Positions 7,599 to 12,509 of a DNA stretch of 12,509 nucleotides are shown piece after piece. A program made the translations under genes and the position numbers. Below the pieces are notes generated by a model. That model saw only the letters and a program-made list of their open reading frames with translations, was not told the DNA's origin and did no database searches. The stretch is taken from contig JAPLOT010000037.1 in assembly GCA_026400595.1 (NCBI GenBank), forward strand, positions 1 through 12,509, read 5' to 3'. Position 1 is the stretch's first letter. Each line of letters begins with the position of its first letter. Origin of the DNA: Alphaproteobacteria bacterium. Its GTDB lineage: Bacteria; Pseudomonadota; Alphaproteobacteria; Rhizobiales; Aestuariivirgaceae.

Positions 7599-7672
7599 TT
7601 GAGGCCGCATTTGGCGGCTGAACTGGTCTCCTGTTAGGCTTGGGCAGAGCTTGCCCGAATCGCAGAGGGACC

Positions 7673-8869
7673 ATGCACAGACGCAGATTTGTCATCGCCT
7701 CGATCCTGCTGCCGCTGGCAGGCGGCCCGGCGTTGGCCGATGCCAAGTTCGAGGCCTTCATCCAGACGCTCTGGCCGTTGGCCAAGGCCAATGGCATCTC
7801 GCGGTCGCTGTTCGATGCCGCCTTCGAAGGCATCACCGAACCCGATCCCCTGGTCCTGAAACTCGCCAACAATCAGCCGGAGTTCACCTCCACCACATCG
7901 GCCTATCTGGAAAAGGCCGTCACGCCCATCCGCATCGAGACCGGGCGCGAGATGAAGGAGGCAAATGCCAAGCTGCTCTCTGCCATCGAGAAGAAATACG
8001 GCGTCGACCGCCATATCCTTCTCGGCATCTGGGGCATGGAATCCAATTTCGGCAAGGACAAGGGCTCGATGAAGGTGATGCGCTCGCTCGCCACCCTCAT
8101 GTATTCGGGCCGCCGCAAGCAGTTTGCCCGCGAGCAGTTCGTGGCCGCGCTGAAGATCCTGAAGCGTGGCGTGGTGAAGCCTGAGAGCTTCACCGGGTCC
8201 TGGGCCGCGGCCATGGGCCATACGCAGTTCATTCCGACCTCCTATCTCTCCTATGCCGTCGACTGGACCGGCGACGGCACCAAGGACATCTGGAATTCGA
8301 AGGAAGACGCGTTGGCCTCGACCGCCAACTACCTGGCCAAGGCGGGCTGGAAGAACGATCGTCCCTGGGGCTGGGAAGTGGAGCTGCCGAAGAACTTCAA
8401 CAAGGCGCTGATCGGCCGCAAGCACTGGAAGACCGTCGCCGAATGGGAGAAGCTCGGCATCAGGCGCGCCGATGGCAAGGACTTCGGATCGAAGTCCGCC
8501 GATGCCTTCGTTATGGTGCCGCAGGGCGTCGACGGGCCGCGCTTTCTCGTGACGCGGAACTTCCTCGCCATCATGGACTACAACATCTCGCATTCCTACG
8601 CGCTGGCGGTGGGTCATCTGGCCGATCGCATCCGCGGGCAGGGCGCCTTCGTGGGCGCCTGGCCCGATGTCGATTTCGACCTGTCCTTCGCGCAGCGCGT
8701 TGAACTGCAGAAGCGGCTCAATGCGCTGGGCTACAACACCGGCGGCGACGATGGCCGCTTCGGCGCCCGGACCTATGAGGCGATCATCGCCTTTCAGAAG
8801 AGCGCGGGGCTGCCGCTTGACGGCCGCCCGTCGCTCAAGCTTCTTGAACGCGTGCGCAAGGCAGGATGA
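7673..8869 (+). CDS. Exported lytic murein transglycosylase (MltB type) with peptidoglycan-binding domain
   Basis: A 398-residue periplasmic enzyme that cleaves the MurNAc-GlcNAc bond of peptidoglycan with 1,6-anhydro formation. The N-terminus MHRRRFVIASILLPLAGG ends in ALA before Asp-Ala (cleavage near residue 22); R3-R4-x-F-V resembles a twin-arginine motif, so Tat export is possible. The SLT/MltB domain spans about 25-325, with catalytic Glu123 in GIWGMESNFG (118-127), then MGHTQFIPTSYLSYAVDWTG (181-200) and a conserved DIWNSKEDALASTANYL segment. A C-terminal PG-binding domain (about 338-396) contains VELQKRLNALGY and DGRFGARTYEAIIAFQ. There is no lipobox Cys, so it is soluble rather than a lipoprotein. 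ATG 7673 follows AGAGGGA; an upstream TTG at 7640 would place residues before the signal peptide. Its stop overlaps the next start by 4 bp. Confidence 0.93.
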   Translation: MHRRRFVIASILLPLAGGPALADAKFEAFIQTLWPLAKANGISRSLFDAAFEGITEPDPLVLKLANNQPEFTSTTSAYLEKAVTPIRIETGREMKEANAKLLSAIEKKYGVDRHILLGIWGMESNFGKDKGSMKVMRSLATLMYSGRRKQFAREQFVAALKILKRGVVKPESFTGSWAAAMGHTQFIPTSYLSYAVDWTGDGTKDIWNSKEDALASTANYLAKAGWKNDRPWGWEVELPKNFNKALIGRKHWKTVAEWEKLGIRRADGKDFGSKSADAFVMVPQGVDGPRFLVTRNFLAIMDYNISHSYALAVGHLADRIRGQGAFVGAWPDVDFDLSFAQRVELQKRLNALGYNTGGDDGRFGARTYEAIIAFQKSAGLPLDGRPSLKLLERVRKAG

Positions 8870-9945
8870 GCACCATGTTCCGACGCATCGGCCTCCTGTT
8901 CGTCCTGCTCTGCGCGGGCATGGCTGCGGCCCTGGCGCAGACGGCCGAGACCCCGGTGATGGGATCGACCGGGACGGCTGCTGCAACGGAGGAAAAGCAG
9001 CAGACACAGATCCTGGTCATCGGTGATGCCCTGGCCGGCGGGTTGGGGGCCGGGCTTTCGCGCATGGCCGATGCCGAAACCTATGTCGTCACCAACCGCT
9101 TCAACGAGGAATCCGGCCTGGCGCGGCCGGAAGTCTATGACTGGGCCGATCGGCTTCCCAAGATTCTCGAAAGCAACAGCTTCGATGTCATCGTCGTGAT
9201 GCTGGGCACCAATGACCGGCAGCAGATCCGCGACGGCAATCTGCGTTACGCTTTCGGCGCTCCGGAGTGGACACAGGCCTATGAGGCGCGGCTCGACCGC
9301 CTGCTGAACGAACTGGCCGCATCGGGCGCAAGCATCTACTGGGTCGGGCTGCCGCCCATGGGCGATCCCGAATATGACGAGGCCATGACCTCGATCAGCG
9401 CCCTGCAGAAGGCGCGGGCCGAGGCCAAGGACGTCCGCTTCATCGACATGCGTCCGTTCTTCCTGTCGGAGGATGGCCGCTACACCGACATGGGCAAGGA
9501 TGATAACGGCGCGATCGTGAAACTGCGCGGGCGCGATGGCGTCAGCTTCTTCAAGACGGGCAACAACCGCATGGGCGGCATCGTGCTGGATGCCATCGCG
9601 AAGGCGGAACCCGCAGCCGTGCCGGAGGAGGACACCTCCGCCGGGATTGCCGCCGAGGCGGCCATCGTGCGGGCGCCCCTGCCGCAACGCGCCGTGCCGG
9701 AGTTCGGGCAGGCCCTGCTGCAGGGTGAGCCTCTGACCATGCGGCCGCGGGATATCTCGACCACTGCCTTGCTGGTGCTGGGCCGGGGATCGTCCATGTC
9801 GCCGGCCGAGGCCTCGGCAGCACTGGCATCGATCACCGAACCGGGAAGTGCCGCTGCCGCGCTCTTCAGCGATGGCGTGATCGTCAAGCCGCCGGCGGGC
9901 CGCCTGGATGATTTCTCGGTTCCGCCCAGGCCTGCGGCGGAGTGA
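8866..9945 (+). CDS. SGNH/DUF459-family envelope protein, probably catalytically inactive
   Basis: A 359-residue exported protein. Residues 1-24 form a signal peptide (ALA before Gln-Thr), followed by a short Thr/Ala-rich linker and an SGNH-fold domain from QILVIGDALAGGLGAGL (48-64) to about 245. Block III VVMLGTNDRQQ (110-120, with N116) and VGLPPMGDPEYD are clear. Two catalytic positions are changed: the GDS nucleophile is Ala55 (GDA), and the DxxH motif reads DGVS (224-227), so no His. The C-terminal third is Ala/Pro-rich and low in complexity. The start ATG 8866 overlaps the transglycosylase stop (ATGA), implying translational coupling; ATG 8875 is an alternative. Some SGNH enzymes act on peptidoglycan O-acetyl groups, and the neighbour is a murein hydrolase. 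A non-catalytic role such as binding or regulating is inference. Confidence 0.82.
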   Translation: MSTMFRRIGLLFVLLCAGMAAALAQTAETPVMGSTGTAAATEEKQQTQILVIGDALAGGLGAGLSRMADAETYVVTNRFNEESGLARPEVYDWADRLPKILESNSFDVIVVMLGTNDRQQIRDGNLRYAFGAPEWTQAYEARLDRLLNELAASGASIYWVGLPPMGDPEYDEAMTSISALQKARAEAKDVRFIDMRPFFLSEDGRYTDMGKDDNGAIVKLRGRDGVSFFKTGNNRMGGIVLDAIAKAEPAAVPEEDTSAGIAAEAAIVRAPLPQRAVPEFGQALLQGEPLTMRPRDISTTALLVLGRGSSMSPAEASAALASITEPGSAAAALFSDGVIVKPPAGRLDDFSVPPRPAAE

Positions 9946-9982
9946 CGCCTAAAGCTGAAGGAGATGAGATGGAATCACGGTT

Positions 9983-10105
9983 CCTCCCTCCCCCTTGTGG
10001 GGAGGGCCGGGGTGGGGGTCGGGAAATCTGTCAGAGAAACAATGAATTCAAGAGGTGGACTTCGGAGCGACCCCCACCCTTGATCCCTCCCCACAAGGGG
10101 GAGGG
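9983..10105. repeat. Compound GC-rich inverted repeat in a convergent gap
   Basis: Two arms, each with its own hairpin CCCTCCCC-N5-GGGGAGGG (left about 9986-10006, right about 10085-10105), lie in opposite orientation around a ~50-bp centre. Each arm also carries an inner GGTGGGGGTCG (left 10011-10021, right as its complement 10069-10079), so the whole can fold as one long stem or as separate hairpins. The arms differ only in a 4- versus 6-base junction. Such GC-rich palindromic repeats are very common in alphaproteobacterial intergenic DNA. Lying between convergent genes, it may also act as a two-way terminator, although no clean T-tract follows. I saw no clear target-site duplication. The rest of the 9946-10141 gap holds nothing I recognise. 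Confidence 0.88.
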
Positions 10106-10141
10106 AAACGGAGGCGCTCTTTCGTCTCGATTGATTCAACT

Positions 10142-11056
10142 CTAGGGCGACGCGGGTTCGGCGTGGCGGAGGATGGCGATGTATTCGCGCGTCCAGCTTG
10201 TCGGAATTGACAGCGGCAACAGCAGCAGCGCGAGCATGGCAATCGGCAGCAAGACGGGAATTCTCGCTGCGGCCGGGGGAGTCCGGGCGGGCCATGCCGG
10301 TGCCGGCCGGCGCAGGCAGATCGCCAACATTGCTGCCCCGGCCACGGCCATGGCGAGATTGAACCACTGTCCGGGGCCGAGGCCCCAGAGAACCGACTCG
10401 TAGTCGCGCAGCTGGTCGACCAGGAATCGGAGACCCCCGTAGCCCAGCAGGAAGACGGCGGTGGCAACGCCCCGCCCGGCGGGCCATCGCCGCAGCGTGG
10501 CCATCAGCAGGGGGACGAGCAGAAGATTCTTGGCGCCATCATAGAGCGCCACCGGATGCCGGAAGCCTTCGACATCGGGGAACTTGACGCCCCAGGGCAG
10601 CGTCGTGACGGTTCCGATCACCCCGCCTTCGATGAAGTTGCCGATGCGGCTGATGCCGAGGATGAAGGCAGCTGCGACGACCAGGCTGTCGATCAGCATC
10701 AGCACCGGCGTCGCTGTCAGCCATGCCGTCAGCACGGCGGCCAGAACCGCACCGATCAGCACGCCATGGCTGGCCATGCCGCCGCGCCAGAGCTGCGGAA
10801 TCTGGGCAGGTTTCTCCCGGTACCAATCCCATTCGTAGACGGCGATGTCGAAGATGCGCGCGCCGATGAGAATGAAGGCTGCGAAGATCACGCCGGCGAG
10901 AAGCACCTCGCGCGCCGACCAGCCCAGTGACCGGCGCTGCCATGCCATCCAGGCAAGCATGAAGGCAAAGCCCGAGCTATAGGCGAAGCCATACCAGTAG
11001 ACCTCCAGCCCGGCGACCGTGAACATGACCGGATCGATGTTGTGCACGTAACCCAA
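10142..11056 (-). CDS. Lgt-like (prolipoprotein diacylglyceryl transferase family) membrane protein
   Basis: A 304-residue polytopic protein with about seven or eight hydrophobic segments. Lgt transfers diacylglyceryl from phosphatidylglycerol to the lipobox Cys of prolipoproteins at the inner membrane. Family landmarks: NIDPVMFTVAGLEVYWYGFAY (6-26), SHGVLIGA (96-103), SRIGNFIEGG (136-145), FRHPVALYDG (165-174) and YGGLRFLVDQLRD (206-218). Compared with E. coli Lgt, the equivalents of Y26, H103, R143, N146, G154 and R239 are present. Glu151 is Gly145, Glu243 is Asp214, and RHPSQLYE is changed to RHPVALYD. An extra C-terminal hydrophobic segment (267-285) extends the usual end. It may be a divergent paralogue rather than the main lgt, so no symbol is given. 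Start TTG 11054-11056 is supported by AGGAGGG 7 bases upstream. It lies 57 bp behind the class V enzyme gene on the same strand. Confidence 0.8.
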   Translation of the reverse strand: MGYVHNIDPVMFTVAGLEVYWYGFAYSSGFAFMLAWMAWQRRSLGWSAREVLLAGVIFAAFILIGARIFDIAVYEWDWYREKPAQIPQLWRGGMASHGVLIGAVLAAVLTAWLTATPVLMLIDSLVVAAAFILGISRIGNFIEGGVIGTVTTLPWGVKFPDVEGFRHPVALYDGAKNLLLVPLLMATLRRWPAGRGVATAVFLLGYGGLRFLVDQLRDYESVLWGLGPGQWFNLAMAVAGAAMLAICLRRPAPAWPARTPPAAARIPVLLPIAMLALLLLPLSIPTSWTREYIAILRHAEPASP

Positions 11057-11063
11057 GGACTGG

Positions 11064-11070
11064 CCCTCCT
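11064..11070 (-). promoter_or_regulatory. Strong ribosome binding site fixing a TTG start
   Basis: AGGAGGG on the minus strand, 7 bases before TTG 11056. It decides the start of the Lgt-like gene: the next candidate, GTG at 11045-11047, would be 16 bases away and would remove the first three residues before NIDPVMF. Confidence 0.7.
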
Positions 11071-11113
11071 GCAGCTTGATCGCAGCTCCGGTCCCGGCAC
11101 GCCTTGATGCGAG

Positions 11114-12298
11114 TCAATCTCTGTTGAGGGAGCGGATGGCAGTACAGAAACGGAGGATCTCGTCCTCCGTGTTGTAGTAGTGCAGGCTGGCGCGCACCAC
11201 GTCGCGATAGCCGCGGCGCAGGAGGTCGAAGCGGGCGCGCTCGCCCGAGGAGACGGAGACGTTGATCGCCTGCTGGCGCAGCCGCGCATGCACCTCCGCT
11301 GCCGCGCGCCCTGCCGCGACGAAGGTGACGATGCCGCAGCGCATCTCGCCCGTATCGGTCAGCGTCATGCCGGGGCAGGCAGCCAGTTGGCGCCGCAGCA
11401 CCGCGCCCAATGCAAGAACGCGGGCTTCGATGCGATCCATGCCGATCGACCGCGCATAGCGCATCGCCTCGGCAAGCCCGAGCTTGCCCGCATAGTAGCA
11501 CTCCCAGTTCTCGAAGCGGCGCGCAGCGGGCGCCAGCTCATAGGCATCGTCGGCCGTCCAGTCGGCGGAATGGAGATCGACGAAGACCGGGTCCATGCGA
11601 TTGGCGAGGTCCCGCTTCACATAGAGAAAGCCGGTGCCGCGCGGCCCGCGCAGGAACTTGCGGCCGGTGGCCGAAAGCATGTCACAGCCGATGGCCCTGA
11701 CGTCGACCTGCAGCTGGCCGACCGACTGACAGGCGTCGAGCAGATAGGGGATGCCGTGCGCGCGGGCCACCTGGCCGATCTCGGCGGGCGGATTCACCAG
11801 TCCGCCGTGGGTGGGAATGTGGGTGATGGAAATGAGCCTGGTGCGCCCGTCGATCATGCGGCGCAGCGCCGCAACATCGGTCTGGCCGGATGCGTCATCC
11901 GGAACGATCCGCACAACGACGCCCTTGCGCTTCGCGATCTGCAGGTAGGCGAGATAGTTGCTGGAGTACTCGGCGGCGGCTGTCAGGATGACGTCGCCGG
12001 CGCCCAGCGGCAGGGAATAGAAGGCCATGTCCCAGGCCCGTGTCGCGTTCTCGACATAGGCGATCTCGTCGGGTGCGGCGCCGATCAGCCCCGCGGCCTC
12101 GGCGTAGAAACTGTCGATGGCGGCACTCGCCTCGGCCTTGGCCTCGTAGCCGCCGATCTCGCGCTCGCGCTCCAGGTGGCCGACGACCGCGTCATGCACG
12201 CAGTCGGGCGTCAGCGACGATCCGGCATTGTTGAAGTGCAGGACATGCTGGGTTCCGCGCGTCTCGGCGCGGAACCGTGCCACCTCCTGCGGCGTCAT
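11114..12298 (-). CDS. Class V PLP-dependent aminotransferase-fold enzyme
   Basis: A 394-residue fold-type I PLP enzyme of the class V (cysteine desulfurase/isopenicillin-N epimerase/EgtE-like) group. Landmarks: HFNNAGSSLTP (21-31), a GGYEAKAEA segment (49-57), VENATRAWDMA (82-92), THIPTHGGLVNP (159-170), LLDACQSVGQ with D188 for the PLP ring nitrogen (186-195), and SATGRKFLRGPRGTGFLYV with Schiff-base Lys214 (209-227). The C-terminal small domain ends VRASLHYYNTEDEI. The His-rather-than-Asn PLP-stacking environment and NNAGSS opening resemble C-S lyase/desulfurase relatives, but no catalytic Cys loop of NifS/IscS type is evident, so the substrate is unknown. Its ATG overlaps the gltD stop by 4 bp (ATGA) without a clear Shine-Dalgarno sequence, suggesting coupled translation with gltD. 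The Lgt-like gene follows. Confidence 0.85.
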   Translation of the reverse strand: MTPQEVARFRAETRGTQHVLHFNNAGSSLTPDCVHDAVVGHLEREREIGGYEAKAEASAAIDSFYAEAAGLIGAAPDEIAYVENATRAWDMAFYSLPLGAGDVILTAAAEYSSNYLAYLQIAKRKGVVVRIVPDDASGQTDVAALRRMIDGRTRLISITHIPTHGGLVNPPAEIGQVARAHGIPYLLDACQSVGQLQVDVRAIGCDMLSATGRKFLRGPRGTGFLYVKRDLANRMDPVFVDLHSADWTADDAYELAPAARRFENWECYYAGKLGLAEAMRYARSIGMDRIEARVLALGAVLRRQLAACPGMTLTDTGEMRCGIVTFVAAGRAAAEVHARLRQQAINVSVSSGERARFDLLRRGYRDVVRASLHYYNTEDEILRFCTAIRSLNRD

Positions 12299-12509
12299 CG
12301 CGGCAGGACCGTCTCGCCCATGAGATAGCCATCAACCGCGCTGGCCGCCTGGCGGCCTTCGCGGATCGCCCAGACCACCAGCGACTGGCCGCGGCGCATG
12401 TCGCCGGCCGCGAAGACCTTGTCGATGCTGGTGCGATAGTCGTTGGTGTTGGCCGCCACATTGCCGCGCGGATCGAGGCTGACGCCGAGCGACGTGAGCA
12501 ATCCCTCAT
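12295..12509 (-). CDS. gltD: Glutamate synthase (NADPH) small subunit, C-terminal part (5' end outside window)
   Basis: The last ~71 residues of a protein entering from the right edge; the frame is open to the window end. LTSLGVSLDPRGNV, then VFAAGDMRRGQSLVVWAIRE (FAD-contacting GD motif) and GRQAASAVDGYLMG are the standard ending of GltD, the FAD/NADPH-binding beta subunit that feeds electrons to GltB for glutamate formation from glutamine and 2-oxoglutarate. The stop TGA (12295-12297) overlaps the start of the class V enzyme gene. The dinucleotide- and Fe-S-binding parts lie outside the window. Confidence in the family is high; other GltD-like oxidoreductase subunits share this ending. Confidence 0.9.
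   Translation of the reverse strand, partial: EGLLTSLGVSLDPRGNVAANTNDYRTSIDKVFAAGDMRRGQSLVVWAIREGRQAASAVDGYLMGETVLPR

Noticed and set aside
6501..7610. Open frame of 369 codons antisense to galE
   Set aside because: GalE on the plus strand has every expected motif; the antisense frame is a high-GC shadow.
7642..7656. GGGCA-N5-TGCCC hairpin between galE and the transglycosylase gene
   Set aside because: A five-base-pair stem with no following T-run; too weak to call a terminator.
7634..9007. Open frame of 457 codons antisense to the transglycosylase
   Set aside because: It mirrors a gene with clear catalytic and domain motifs; no family is recognisable in the antisense product.
9942..10145. 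Small open frame of 67 codons overlapping the SGNH stop
   Set aside because: It is translated almost wholly from the palindromic repeat (Pro/Gly-rich, PPPCGEG and PPHKGEG-like peptides), a common false gene call in alphaproteobacteria. It starts with GTG and has no independent support.
11180..12328. Open frame of 382 codons antisense to the class V PLP enzyme
   Set aside because: The minus-strand protein has the PLP lysine and aspartate motifs; the plus-strand frame has no recognisable domain.
1..12509. CRISPR arrays, tRNA genes, insertion sequences, phage or defence genes
   Set aside because: No regularly spaced repeats, no transposase or integrase motifs and no tRNA-like folds were seen on either strand.

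Overview
The window is compact, GC-rich chromosomal DNA with an alphaproteobacterial character, most likely Hyphomicrobiales (Rhizobiales). The grounds are the kinds of proteins present: a fused-type indolepyruvate ferredoxin oxidoreductase tail, a DUF459-type SGNH protein directly behind an MltB-type lytic transglycosylase, and a BBP2-type outer-membrane barrel. A GC-rich CCCTCCCC/GGGGAGGG palindromic repeat of a kind common in this class points the same way. This is a judgement from recognition, not from a search. I see no tRNA, rRNA, CRISPR, phage or insertion sequence, and no stretch over 300 bases without a gene.

Layout. (1) 1-506 is the C-terminus of an indolepyruvate ferredoxin oxidoreductase (+). 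Its stop codon directly abuts the stop of a convergent agmatinase/arginase-family gene (507-1421, -). (2) Divergent from that, 1539-4151 (+) carries ferrochelatase hemH, a QmcA/stomatin-like SPFH protein and its NfeD partner. hemH is broken by an exact 70-bp tandem duplication. (3) 4243-5574 (+) encodes an exported outer-membrane beta-barrel. It faces galU (5596-6486, -), which is divergent from galE (6609-7598, +). Together galU and galE supply UDP-glucose and UDP-galactose for surface polysaccharide. (4) 7673-9945 (+) is a two-gene unit with a 4-bp ATGA overlap: an exported lytic murein transglycosylase and an SGNH/DUF459 envelope protein that lacks the expected catalytic Ser and His. (5) A ~120-bp compound inverted repeat fills the convergent gap at 9983-10105. 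(6) 10142-12509 (-) reads gltD (3' end), then a class V PLP enzyme (4-bp overlap), then a divergent Lgt-like membrane protein that starts with TTG behind a strong ribosome binding site.

The most striking feature is the hemH duplication. Removing one 70-bp copy restores a normal 346-residue ferrochelatase with all family motifs. It is therefore either an assembly error (two contig ends with a 70-bp overlap joined without collapsing it) or a recent, revertible tandem duplication. Three proteins show changed key residues that deserve a look: the ureohydrolase (GGDHS to GGDDS), the SGNH protein (GDS to GDA, and DxxH to DGVS) and the Lgt-like protein (Glu to Gly in the GRIGNF signature region). 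I do not see a convincing new multi-gene system; most of the window is housekeeping and cell-envelope functions.
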